A stretch of 64,000 bases of DNA from Tolypothrix bouteillei VB521301 (GTDB lineage Bacteria; Cyanobacteriota; Cyanobacteriia; Cyanobacteriales; Nostocaceae), in assembly GCF_000760695.4 (NCBI RefSeq), contig NZ_JHEG04000001.1, positions 697,599 through 761,598 of the forward strand, in the 5' to 3' direction. The position numbers and the translations under genes are program-made. Position 1 is the stretch's first letter. The number at the start of each line of letters is the position of its first letter. Below, piece by piece: positions 17,137 through 26,971 of this stretch. The notes under the pieces are model-generated. The model was not told the origin of the DNA and did no database searches. It saw only the letters and a program-made list of their open reading frames with translations.

Positions 17137-18429
17137 ATGATGTTGCCAGACGTTGAGCACAACAAGCGTGTATTAATCCTAACAGCAGGTTCACGAGGGG
17201 ATGTTCAGCCGTACATTGCATTGGGTTGCGGTTTGCAACAAGCAGGTTTTGAAGTCATGCTGGCGACAGATGAAAGTTTTGCTTCATTGGCGATCTCACA
17301 CAAGTTAAACTTTGCTCCCATTCATGCAGATTTTGTCAACCTCATTCAAACAGATGAAGGTAAGTCAGCGATCGCAGGTAAGAAATCCGCTAGTTTGATG
17401 CGGAAAGTGATGCCGATGCTGCGCCAGATGATAGACGATGCGTGGGATAGTGCTCAACAATACCAACCAAATGCAGTGATTTACCATCCAAAAGCACTAG
17501 CAGGGTATCATATTGCAGAGAAACTTGGAATACCGGGATTTCTGGCATTTTCACTTCCAGGGTATTCTCCAACACGAGCATTCGCCAACCCCATGCTTGG
17601 GGGTGGCAATTATGGTGGATTTTTCAATCAACTGAGTTATACCCTGTTTCTCAAGTTCGTTGTTTTGTCCTATCGCCGCACGATCGATACATGGCGTCAA
17701 GAAAAACTTGGTTTGCCACCGTTCACAGATGAGTTAACTTTACACGGTCAACCTGTACCCAAGTTGTATGGCTACAGCGGGTATGTTGTCCCAGTACCTG
17801 CTGATTGGGATAACACATCTTTCGTAACAGGCTATTGGTTTCTAGAGACTCCATCTAATTGGCAACCATCAGCTGATTTACTGACATTTTTAGAACGTGG
17901 TTCTGCTCCTATCTATGTTGGCTTTGGGAGTATGGTGTCACAAGATTCAGCTAAAACAACTCGGCTAGTGATAGACGCAGTACAGAAGTCCGGTCAGCGT
18001 GCTATTTTAGCAACTGGAATTGGTGGTTTGTCGCCATCAGAAGTTCCCGATAGTATTCACATCCTTGAGTCTGCGCCTCACGATTGGCTATTTCCTCATT
18101 GTCTTGCGGTTGTTCATCATGGGGGGGCGGGTACCACTGGTGCGGGGTTATGGGCGGGAAAACCAACCGTCATTTGTCCCTTCTTTGGGGATCAACCATT
18201 TTGGGGAAAGCGCGTTTTTGAGCTAGGCGTTGGTCCCCGTCCGATTCCTCAGAAGAAATTGACGGTAGACAAATTAGCGCAGGCGATCGAAGTCGTTACT
18301 AGTGACGAAAATATGCGCCAACAAGCTCGAGAGTTGGGCAAGAAAATTCAAGCTGAGAATGGTGTTATGCAAGCTGTTGCGATTATTAGAGAGCAATTGG
18401 CGATTAGAGGTAGTTATTCTGTTGACTAG
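17137..18429 (+). CDS. GT1-family glycosyltransferase (sterol/lipid glucosyltransferase-like)
   Basis: The N-terminal domain starts with LILTAGSRGDVQPYIALG, the acceptor-side signature of GT1 enzymes related to sterol and rhamnolipid glycosyltransferases. The C-terminal nucleotide-sugar domain has the motif HHGGAGTTGAGLWAGKP (about 327-343) followed by PFFGDQPFWG, which binds UDP-sugar. At 430 residues it has the usual length. No membrane helix is clear, so it probably acts at the inner face of a membrane, transferring a hexose to a lipid or polyketide-like acceptor. Its neighbours are unrelated, so the acceptor remains unknown. It is convergent with the Nudix gene, overlapping it by 4 bp at the stops. 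Confidence 0.8.
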   Translation: MMLPDVEHNKRVLILTAGSRGDVQPYIALGCGLQQAGFEVMLATDESFASLAISHKLNFAPIHADFVNLIQTDEGKSAIAGKKSASLMRKVMPMLRQMIDDAWDSAQQYQPNAVIYHPKALAGYHIAEKLGIPGFLAFSLPGYSPTRAFANPMLGGGNYGGFFNQLSYTLFLKFVVLSYRRTIDTWRQEKLGLPPFTDELTLHGQPVPKLYGYSGYVVPVPADWDNTSFVTGYWFLETPSNWQPSADLLTFLERGSAPIYVGFGSMVSQDSAKTTRLVIDAVQKSGQRAILATGIGGLSPSEVPDSIHILESAPHDWLFPHCLAVVHHGGAGTTGAGLWAGKPTVICPFFGDQPFWGKRVFELGVGPRPIPQKKLTVDKLAQAIEVVTSDENMRQQARELGKKIQAENGVMQAVAIIREQLAIRGSYSVD

Positions 18430-19025
18430 CGAAAATGCAAATTACCAAGCGTTTTTAATGCTAAAAATAATGAGCTAATATGTAAGGCTTGCAATACTAT
18501 CCCACTTTCAATTACTTCTATAGTTCTTTCTAAAGGTAACAGCGATATATCAATCTGTTCCGTGTCATCCAGATTTAACTCGCTTACCTTTTCTACATTT
18601 GTAGCTAAAAAACAATGGGTAAGATTATTATGAGTTGCTGGATTTGGTGACAAAATGCCAGTTTCAACAAAATTATCGCTAGTGTAACCTGTTTCTTCTA
18701 ATAGCTCGCGTTTTGCTGCTGCCAATGGTGAAATATCTTCTGCTTCTACAGCACCACAAGGTAATTCTAAAACTGTTTTTTGTAGACCGTGGCGGTATTG
18801 TTTTACTAAAATAATTTCTTGATTTTTTGTTAACGCTACAATATTTACCCATGTTGGATATTCCAAAACATAATAAGGCTCAACTATTTTGCCATTAGGC
18901 ATTTGGCAAGTATCGGCTCGTAGTGATATCCATTTATCTTTAACAATATATTTAAAGTTTAATAAATTCCAATTGAATGAATCCACTTGATTGAATCCTC
19001 TATTTTTTAATGAAAATGCAATCAT
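18426..19025 (-). CDS. Nudix hydrolase (ADP-ribose pyrophosphatase-like)
   Basis: The 199-residue product has a Nudix box beginning at LPCGAVEAED and ending in KRELLEETGY. The catalytic second half (REL-x-EE-x-G) is canonical, but the spacing from the first glycine to the RE pair is one residue longer than the usual G-x5-E-x7-RE form, and Asp sits where the first Glu is expected. Upstream EYPTWVNIVALTKNQEI and VKQYRHG match the ADP-ribose/nucleoside-diphosphate-sugar hydrolase branch. The enzyme is cytosolic and would hydrolyse a nucleoside diphosphate linked to another group. The exact substrate cannot be set. The box spacing may just mark a subfamily. Confidence 0.75.
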   Translation of the reverse strand: MIAFSLKNRGFNQVDSFNWNLLNFKYIVKDKWISLRADTCQMPNGKIVEPYYVLEYPTWVNIVALTKNQEIILVKQYRHGLQKTVLELPCGAVEAEDISPLAAAKRELLEETGYTSDNFVETGILSPNPATHNNLTHCFLATNVEKVSELNLDDTEQIDISLLPLERTIEVIESGIVLQALHISSLFLALKTLGNLHFR

Positions 19026-19388
19026 CTACTATCACATCGGTATTACAGTAATCCAAAAGACTTGCCGTATATTAAGATATAACTCCCCCAGCTATTACTG
19101 TGTTGTATTAAAAGGGGTTTCCCCGTTCAATCCACATTGTGTAATCTAAATGTTGAAGTCTGTTTTTAGTTTAGTCAAATGAAAACAATAATTAATACTT
19201 TAGATATTATCAAAGAAATTGAGTTTCTCTGTGTTTACTGATTTCTCAATAATGCTTTTTATAGGCTGGACATTGCTCACCGTATGTTGGTGGGCAGTGC
19301 CCACCCAACACTAGATAATAGATTTTGGTAAAGTTGAGCTTAAATCAAAGCTTTCTCAATTCAAAATCTATTATTTAAAATTCTGTCA
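19026..19388. other. Intergenic region with a dispersed hairpin
   Basis: No gene is visible. A hairpin, TTGGTGGGCA/TGCCCACCCAA (19287-19308), belongs to a dispersed family seen again at 22570-22592. The rest is AT-rich. Confidence 0.5.
19287..19308. repeat. TGGGCA hairpin repeat, copy 1
   Basis: TTGGTGGGCA and TGCCCACCCAA form a near-perfect inverted repeat with one bulged base. A relative at 22570-22592 shares TTGGGTGGGCA and CCACCCAA. It lies 3' of the SAM-cycle hydrolase gene, where it might also act as a terminator on the minus strand. Confidence 0.55.
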
Positions 19389-20705
<1,317 letters not shown>

Positions 20706-20924
20706 TTACGCACTCTACTAGAGTATTCCAAATTTTTAAAAATGCAAAAGGGGATGAGGGGGATGAGGGGGAATGAGTAAGGCGCTCAATGTCCAATCTT
20801 CATGTTGGCGATCGTTAAATATTTGTTACAAATGAGGAGAGGCAAGTAAAATTACTCAGATTGGGTTTAGGGCTAACCTCTAAACATGACTCGACAGTCT
20901 ATTCTGCACGAGGAGGTGTATACA

Positions 20925-22544
20925 GTGCGCTTTAAATTTTTGGCAGTCGCTCTTTTTTCCGCAGTTATAACGATTGGGGCGATGCCTCCAGCGTCAGCGC
21001 AAATACCCTTTTTGCCTGTTTGGCAAACTCCTACGACTCAAACAACTGAATCAGATACGAGAGTTGTTTCGCGTTGGGTTTCATTGGATGGTCGCTCTTT
21101 GTTCCAGGTAGCGGCACCAAGGGCAAATATTTCAGAAAGATTAGAACAAATCAACCAAAATCTGGAAACAATCAGTCAAACTTATTTCCAATCACCCAGA
21201 GATGACCTCAAAGTAGAGGTGACATCAGAAAACCAAATCCCCGTTATCCGCGTTAACGGCAGATACTTGATGACCATTACCCAGCAGGATGCTAACCTGC
21301 GGCAAGTAGAACCGAAAGAGGCAGCAACTAGGATCTCTCAATTATTAGAAGAACATTTGAGGGAAGGAAAACAGGAACGACACCCAAAAAGTTTAATTCG
21401 TCAAAGTGGAATTGCTACTGGTGCGGGTTTAACCGTGCTTGTTATTAGTTTGGGATTAAACCAATGGCAGAAACGATCTAGCAAGCGATTGGCACAACAG
21501 CTTGCTCCCACTCCTTCCATTGATAAACCTATTACCACCCAACTCAAACAGCAGCAAAATCGAGATATGCATGAAGTCAGGAGACGCTTGTTTCAACTGG
21601 CTCAAGCAGTGCTGTGGGGAGGTGGAATTTATTTTATCCTGGGTCTGTTTCCCATCACGCGAGTACTGCAACTTGAAATTCTGACAGCCCTACAAATCCC
21701 TTTAAGATTGGGTATTGTAGGATTGGTCACTTATGTCGCTACTCGCTTTAGCTACGCTCTCATCGATCGCTTTACTTCAGCACTCGTCAACAGCCGCGTT
21801 TTGCTGACTCCTGAAACTTCCGAACGCTTGCAGTTAAGAATTTCCACTATCTCTGGCGTAACTAAAGGTGTTGTGACGATCGTTTGGATAGTTGCGGGAA
21901 TCTTAGCAGCACTTACTTCATTAGGTATAAATATTCTGCCCTTACTAGCCGGTGCTGGTTTAGTGGGTGTGGCAATTTCCCTTGCCTCGCAGAACCTAAT
22001 TAAAGACGCAATTAACGGCTTTCTCATCATTGTAGAAGACCAATACGCAGTTGGCGACGTTATAGATGTGGGTAATGTGGGAGGTTTGGTAGAAAGTCTC
22101 AATCTCCGCATGACTCAATTGCGAGACGCCGAGGGACGGCTGATCTCAATTCCTAACAGTGAAATTAAAATAGTCGCCAATCGTTCAAGTCGTTGGTCGA
22201 GGGCCGATCTCACTATCCCGGTAGCTTATGATGCCAATATAGATGGAGCCTTGGAATTGATTGGCAAAGTTGCCTTGGAAATGGACGAAGATCCTAAATG
22301 GCAGTATCAAATTGTCGAAACCCCTCAGGTTTTGGGAGTCGATAATTTTGGCGACAGGGGTTTGATTATCCGGGTATGGATTAAAACACAACCCCTCAAG
22401 CAGTGGGATGTCGCACGGGAATATCGCCGCCGTCTGAAAATTGCCTTTGACCAAGCCGGAATTTCTATTCCCGTACCTCAGCAAGCTATTTGGATCAACG
22501 AAGGACAATTGGCGAAATCTTCCCTTGATGGCAGAGGTGATTGA
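20925..22544 (+). CDS. MscS-family mechanosensitive ion channel
   Basis: This channel opens under membrane tension to release solutes. The chosen GTG at 20925 has a strong AGGAGG (20911-20916) eight bases upstream and opens straight into a signal peptide (MRFKFLAVALFS... PPASAQ); the ATG 13 codons earlier would spoil it. An exported domain (about residues 30-160) precedes at least four membrane helices. The pore-lining helix GAGLVGVAISLASQNLIKD and the beta domain (VGDVIDVGNVGG, SIPNSEI) are typical of MscS. The length of about 539 residues is larger than E. coli MscS owing to the periplasmic extension. It is a single gene. Confidence 0.9.
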   Translation: MRFKFLAVALFSAVITIGAMPPASAQIPFLPVWQTPTTQTTESDTRVVSRWVSLDGRSLFQVAAPRANISERLEQINQNLETISQTYFQSPRDDLKVEVTSENQIPVIRVNGRYLMTITQQDANLRQVEPKEAATRISQLLEEHLREGKQERHPKSLIRQSGIATGAGLTVLVISLGLNQWQKRSSKRLAQQLAPTPSIDKPITTQLKQQQNRDMHEVRRRLFQLAQAVLWGGGIYFILGLFPITRVLQLEILTALQIPLRLGIVGLVTYVATRFSYALIDRFTSALVNSRVLLTPETSERLQLRISTISGVTKGVVTIVWIVAGILAALTSLGINILPLLAGAGLVGVAISLASQNLIKDAINGFLIIVEDQYAVGDVIDVGNVGGLVESLNLRMTQLRDAEGRLISIPNSEIKIVANRSSRWSRADLTIPVAYDANIDGALELIGKVALEMDEDPKWQYQIVETPQVLGVDNFGDRGLIIRVWIKTQPLKQWDVAREYRRRLKIAFDQAGISIPVPQQAIWINEGQLAKSSLDGRGD

Positions 22545-22569
22545 GCAACGGTTAGTTGTTAGTTTTTAG

Positions 22570-22592
22570 TTGGGTGGGCAATGTCCACCCAA
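22570..22592. repeat. TGGGCA hairpin repeat, copy 2
   Basis: TTGGGTGGGCAATGTCCACC followed by CAA is an imperfect inverted repeat (arms TTGGGTGG and CCACCCAA). It lies just after the MscS stop, in a position where it could help termination. Confidence 0.55.
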
Positions 22593-22730
22593 TTTGAACG
22601 TGTTTCTGGCAGTTTGGGAGCAGACATTTTTAGTACTTATGTACTATAATAGATATAGCGTCCTAAAGCAAAGTCAAACGCAAAACGGGTGCAGAACAGT
22701 TATAGGGAGAAGGGTTCAACGATTTGTCCT

Positions 22731-22994
22731 ATGATTAAGCATTATATTCTCAGCCTCAATCCAACTGCCAAGCACGAATGGGATCGCTGTATCTTACGCG
22801 ACCCGTTGACAGCAAAACGCCCAGATATCGCAAAATTAGTCGCTGAGGTCGTTGGTTCGGATACGGGGAGTTATCTGGTGAGTGTCAATATTGAAGTTCA
22901 AGTATTGGAACAAGCTGTAGTTCCTCAAACCGAACAACTTACGCTAAATATTTTGGAGGTGAATGACAAGCCTCAAGTACGAGAAGCCGCGTAG
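22731..22994 (+). CDS. Small protein of unknown function
   Basis: The ATG at 22731 gives 87 residues; a GTG 14 codons upstream is less likely. I recognise no family. The sequence (MIKHYILSLNPTAKHEWDRC..., then a beta-rich half with SYLVSVNIEVQVLEQ) lacks a signal peptide or membrane segment and looks like a small alpha/beta cytosolic protein. A gene for another small unknown protein follows 90 bp downstream on the same strand. Together they may be a two-gene unit, but nothing hints at function. Confidence 0.45.
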   Translation: MIKHYILSLNPTAKHEWDRCILRDPLTAKRPDIAKLVAEVVGSDTGSYLVSVNIEVQVLEQAVVPQTEQLTLNILEVNDKPQVREAA

Positions 22995-23084
22995 AAAAAT
23001 ACGCAATTTTTAATTCGCAATTACCGCCAGCATTGGGAATTGCGAACTACTTACAATTTTAATAGGGATAACTATATTTAATTT

Positions 23085-23456
23085 ATGATGCAACTGAATC
23101 ATTATCCAGCTGCGATCGCTCAAGCTGTTCAAAGAGTTAATGAAATTGACTCTCAGTTGATGGCGGTACAGCACCAGATAAACCGATTTGAAGGTAATGC
23201 AGATCGCAACGCTGCCTTTGATATCGATTTAAAGAACGATACTCAACGCAAAGCACGTCGTTTTGAATTGTTACTTGTTAATCAAGAATATCAAAAAGCG
23301 GTAGATACTTTCATGCGTTTGACGTCTGATAAAGCAAATGCCGTAGCTCATGTAGAATATTTACGCAATCAATTTAGTGTAGCAAAATTGGAGACAAGAC
23401 TGGCGATCGCGCAACAACTTACAGATTTTGAAGCTCGTGAATTAGTTGGATTGTAG
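23085..23456 (+). CDS. Helical protein of unknown function
   Basis: The 123-residue product is predicted almost wholly helical with heptad-like spacing (AVQRVNEIDSQLMAVQHQIN, then KARRFELLLVNQEYQ and VEYLRNQF), so a coiled-coil or helical-hairpin dimer is likely. There is no signal peptide. Two adjacent ATGs (23085 and 23088) can start it. It follows the small gene at 22731 on the same strand and ends four bases before a heptamer repeat array. No family is recognised. Confidence 0.6.
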   Translation: MMQLNHYPAAIAQAVQRVNEIDSQLMAVQHQINRFEGNADRNAAFDIDLKNDTQRKARRFELLLVNQEYQKAVDTFMRLTSDKANAVAHVEYLRNQFSVAKLETRLAIAQQLTDFEARELVGL

Positions 23457-23459
23457 GGG

Positions 23460-23508
23460 CTAATAGCTAATGGCTAATGGCTAATAGCTAATGGCTAATG
23501 GCTAATGG
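23460..23508. repeat. Heptamer array (CTAATGG/CTAATAG), seven units
   Basis: Seven in-phase 7-bp units, five of CTAATGG and two of CTAATAG. The array runs into the 3' end of the minus-strand glycosyltransferase gene and supplies its last codons and TAG stop (23495-23497). A related four-unit array lies at 24731-24758, just upstream of the same gene. Confidence 0.85.
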
Positions 23509-24640
23509 TAGTGTTAAGAAGTTGAGCAATTTGGTGATTGATAACTGTGACATTAAAACGCTGACTTGCAGTGTCTCTGGCATTGTTAGCGATAGTCACG
23601 GTTTTCTCTTTCTCTTGAAAACAATTCGTAATGACTCTTGCTAGTTCTTGAGTATCTCCTGGCGTTACTAAAAAACCATTGATACCGTGTTCTACTAACT
23701 CAATCGCACCTCCAGCTTTTGCTGCAATGACCGGTTTTCCACAAAGCATAGCTTCTACAATAACTCTCCCAAAAGGTTCTGCAGCAGTTGAGGTGTGAGC
23801 AACAACATTGCAAGCTGTCATTAATAGGGGAATTTCCGAACGAAATCCTAAAAATTTTACTCTGTTCTCCAGTCCTAGTGTTTTCACTTTTTGGTGCAAA
23901 TTCTGGACGTATTCTTGTTCGCCAAACAAAGCATCACCCACTAAAATAACTGTCACTTGTTGGGGACATTTTGCCAGTGCTTCTATTAATATATGCTGTC
24001 CTTTCCAAGGTGCAAGACGGCTAAAATGTCCGACAATAAATTGACCATCAAGTTCTAGTTCTTGTTTGAGTTGCTGAATCTCGGATTCTTGAACTTTAAA
24101 GCTTGCTGGGTCAAAACCATTGTAGACAACTTTTGTTATTTTTGCATTTCCCCCTGCTTCTATAAAAGCAGCTTTACTTGCTTCAGAATTGGCAATGACT
24201 AATGAAGCAAAACGATTGGCTAGAGTAACGGCAATGCGACGGTTTATTTGACTAAAATGCTCTGGTGAAAGAATATCATGTAAGTGATAGACAAGGGGGC
24301 GTTGGCTGAAAAAACTGGCTAATGCACCAACCACTAATGCTTTTTGCGTGTTGGCGTAGATGACATCAAATTGCCTTGCTCTCTGTACAACTTTAGTAAT
24401 TAAGGGTATGAGTTGGCTCAAGCTACCCAATCCTTGTACCAAGCTACTTTCTTTACGGACTTGTATTTGTTGGGTTGTCAGAACTTCGACGGGAATTTGA
24501 TTTTTTTCTAGTAAATTTCTAAAAGAACCATCAGCAAATAACCCTACCAAAGATTTATCTTTATAGGGTTTAGCAATGTCTATCAAGCATAGTTCTGCTC
24601 CGCCCGGTTTGCCACTTTGGTCGAGGAAGAGAATTTTCAT
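23495..24640 (-). CDS. GT4-family glycosyltransferase
   Basis: The 381-residue protein has the two Rossmann-like domains of GT-B enzymes. The N-terminal domain starts LFLDQSGKPGGAELCLIDI, with the glycine-rich acceptor loop. The C-terminal donor domain has VGHFSRLAPWKGQ, then AAEPFGRVIVEAMLCGKPVI carrying the E-x7-E motif. No membrane helix is seen; the enzyme would act at the cytoplasmic face, adding a sugar to a lipid-linked polysaccharide unit. Its last residues (ISH, then TAG) fall inside a heptamer array, so the C-terminus has probably been altered by the repeat. It borders the exopolysaccharide region together with the GT4 gene at 24892. Confidence 0.85.
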   Translation of the reverse strand: MKILFLDQSGKPGGAELCLIDIAKPYKDKSLVGLFADGSFRNLLEKNQIPVEVLTTQQIQVRKESSLVQGLGSLSQLIPLITKVVQRARQFDVIYANTQKALVVGALASFFSQRPLVYHLHDILSPEHFSQINRRIAVTLANRFASLVIANSEASKAAFIEAGGNAKITKVVYNGFDPASFKVQESEIQQLKQELELDGQFIVGHFSRLAPWKGQHILIEALAKCPQQVTVILVGDALFGEQEYVQNLHQKVKTLGLENRVKFLGFRSEIPLLMTACNVVAHTSTAAEPFGRVIVEAMLCGKPVIAAKAGGAIELVEHGINGFLVTPGDTQELARVITNCFQEKEKTVTIANNARDTASQRFNVTVINHQIAQLLNTTISH

Positions 24641-24730
24641 ATTAAGTGTAGAATATTTGAATAAATTTGATTGTAGGGTTTTTGATAGCTGCTATAGCAA
24701 TCCTAAATCATTTGTCAAAAAATTGGATTG

Positions 24731-24758
24731 CTAATAGCTAATAGCTATTAGCTAATGG
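24731..24758. repeat. Heptamer array (CTAATAG family), four units
   Basis: Units CTAATAG, CTAATAG, CTATTAG and CTAATGG in phase. The sequence matches the seven-unit array at 23460-23508, so the glycosyltransferase gene is bracketed by two copies of one array family. Confidence 0.75.
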
Positions 24759-24781
24759 TCAAAAAGTTATTAGCCCCTCAC

Positions 24782-24859
24782 CTCGTTCCCAGGTTCTGCC
24801 TCTGCTCGATACTGCTACGCAAGGCGGAGGCTCCATTCCCAGGTAGGGGCTGGGAACGA
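24782..24859. repeat. GGGAACGAG hairpin repeat, copy 2 (long loop)
   Basis: TCGTTCCCA (24783-24791) pairs with TGGGAACGA (24851-24859). The interior contains further GCCTC/GGCGGAGGC complementarity. The outer arms match the compact hairpin at 2249-2277. It lies 3' of the GT4 gene at 24892. Confidence 0.6.
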
Positions 24860-24891
24860 TAAGAAGTAAGGATCTAAGGGGATCTAGCTCA

Positions 24892-26061
24892 TCAAGCAAG
24901 CAACACACTGCGGACATCTAGGGCTATTTTATGCCAGTCGAAATTGGCAACGGCATACTGGCGACAAGCTTCTCGTGAAGGCGCTTGCACTTTTCCTAAA
25001 AGGGCGTGTTCTAATTTTTCTGCAATAGCTGAAGTTTCTGGAGAACTTGTAATTAAGTCTGGTGAAAATGGTTCTATAATTTCGGGCATTCCTCCAATAG
25101 GGGTCACAACTACTGGTGTTCCACAAGCTAAAGACTCTACAACGGCTAGTCCAAAACCTTCAAAAGACTGACTTGGCATTACGCTGAAATCGGCAGCTTG
25201 GTATGCTACTGGTAAGTCTGGATCGGGTAAGTAACCAAGAAATCGGACGCGATCGTGAAGACCTAATTCATCAGCTTGTCGTTGTAGGGTCTCTTGAAGC
25301 GGACCGCGACCTGCTATTGCCAACCAAACATCTGGAATTCTTGGCTGAATTTCTGCTAGAGCTAGTAATAATTTATCCAGTCCTACTCGATTTACCAGGC
25401 GGCGAGATGTGAATAGAATTGGACGATCTACAGGCCACCCCAATTTATTACGAGCCTCTTGTTTTGATAGATTTGGTTGGAAACGCGCAACATCAACCCC
25501 ACCGGGAATGATGTGAATTTTATGCCATGGAATTTTATACTGTTGGTGTAAAATATTGCCAAATGCTTTACTGAGAACAATAAAGCGATCGCAGTGATTG
25601 TAGGTTCTTTGTTCTACAAAATACGCTTTTAGAAAAACACTTAGATTTTGCTCGGTGACTTCTTCTTTACTTTCGTATGCCCAAGGACCGTGAAAGTTAA
25701 AGGTAATCGGTACTTCTTTTGGCAGGAGATCCAGAATTGGAACGCTGTATAGCGCGAAATGTAAATTAATGGCGTCTGGTTTAGCACATCTTGTTTTCTT
25801 AAATGTATTGCGAATCGACAAAAATCGCTTCCAGATTGGCATTTCTGGAGATGCCAAGTTAGTCAATTTTACTGGCGAATTTGGTTCGTTTTCTGGTAGA
25901 CCAACTCCGCATAATTCAACTTGGTCTTGATTTGCTGCTAGCTCATGAGTGAGGTCGTAGATATATCGTTCGAGTCCGCCTGGTGTTTTGGGAAACCAGC
26001 CTACTCCTACACAGAGAATAGACGCAGATGTTGAAGCAGCATTTCTTTTGTTACCTTCCAC
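24892..26061 (-). CDS. GT4-family glycosyltransferase
   Basis: A second GT-B enzyme of 389 residues. The N-terminal domain contains LCVGVGWFPKTPGGLERYIY and the donor domain has LFTSRRLVNRVGLDKLL, then SFEGFGLAVVESLACGTPVV with the E-x7-E motif, followed by PIGGMPEII. It is similar in layout but only distantly similar in sequence to its neighbour at 23495. The upstream noncoding stretch of about 900 bp is unusually long. The gene probably contributes a sugar-transfer step to the extracellular polysaccharide; donor and linkage are unknown. Confidence 0.85.
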   Translation of the reverse strand: MEGNKRNAASTSASILCVGVGWFPKTPGGLERYIYDLTHELAANQDQVELCGVGLPENEPNSPVKLTNLASPEMPIWKRFLSIRNTFKKTRCAKPDAINLHFALYSVPILDLLPKEVPITFNFHGPWAYESKEEVTEQNLSVFLKAYFVEQRTYNHCDRFIVLSKAFGNILHQQYKIPWHKIHIIPGGVDVARFQPNLSKQEARNKLGWPVDRPILFTSRRLVNRVGLDKLLLALAEIQPRIPDVWLAIAGRGPLQETLQRQADELGLHDRVRFLGYLPDPDLPVAYQAADFSVMPSQSFEGFGLAVVESLACGTPVVVTPIGGMPEIIEPFSPDLITSSPETSAIAEKLEHALLGKVQAPSREACRQYAVANFDWHKIALDVRSVLLA

Positions 26062-26971
26062 TTACCTTTCTCCAAGTACTGGTTGTGCGAGTGTCTACTT
26101 ATCTTTATTTTTTCGCCTTTGTCTGGAATTCAGCATACTTCGTTGATGCTGACAGTAAATTTATTCTTCATTTCCGTACAGAATCAGAAAATTTTATGTC
26201 ATTCTGCCGGGAGATTTTACTGCTTATCATCTATCTTCAGGATAGTTTAATTTTATTTGATAAAATGTGCAAATTAGCTTTGACTGAGTTGTTCTTGTTT
26301 ATACAAAAATATTTTGAATCAATTGCATAAAGTTTGTAAATCTTACAATACAAATTTTAATGGCTGTTAATTTATAGCAATCCTATTTAAGATCTGAACA
26401 AGAGGGACAAGGGAGACAAGGAAGAGGTGTTTGTAACTCAGTTAGGACTGCTATATAACATAAGCCATCTTTGAATTAATTTTTTTATCTAGTTGGGCAA
26501 AAAATAGTTTGAGTATTATTTAATACTTCCCCGTAATTGTCCAATAGATTAAATAAAATCATTGAATTTTTACATCCCATAAAATTATTTGAGTATTTAA
26601 AATGACCTAATAAATAATAATGTAGGATAAACTTCAGGCAATGAATTAAAATCTATTTAAAAAATATGTTTTTTTGATAAAGTTTTGGTAAATATTAATG
26701 ATGGAAATTCTACTCTCAGTATAACTAGGATAATTTTTAATGTGAGGTATGGCAAATTAATAAGACTTATGGGTTCAATTGATGGTTTCAAGAAGGGGAG
26801 TTTTTATTGTAGAAAAATAAGACGAAATAGTAAGGGGTTAAATTTTAATCATGTATAAAAGGGATACTCAGTATATGAAGGCGAACAGCAGGTAGACAAT
26901 TTAGCTGTAGAGAAACTATACAGATGTAAGTGTGTAGCGATATTGACTAATAATATTGAACCAAAATATAT
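26062..26971. other. Long AT-rich intergenic region between divergent genes
   Basis: These 910 bases separate the minus-strand GT4 gene from the plus-strand propeller-like gene. The only open frame (26028-26330, plus) overlaps the GT4 start and has an unprotein-like, hydrophobic/aromatic composition. The stretch is strongly AT-rich with no clear hairpin terminator and no RNA gene recognised. It is a candidate for extended promoter control of both divergent genes. Confidence 0.5.

Noticed and set aside
23460..23508. Tandem units as a possible CRISPR array
   Set aside because: The units are 7 bp with no spacers and no cas genes are nearby.
26028..26330. Plus-strand open frame of 100 codons
   Set aside because: It overlaps the start of the GT4 gene antisense and continues in AT-rich DNA with a Phe/Leu/Ile-rich translation.
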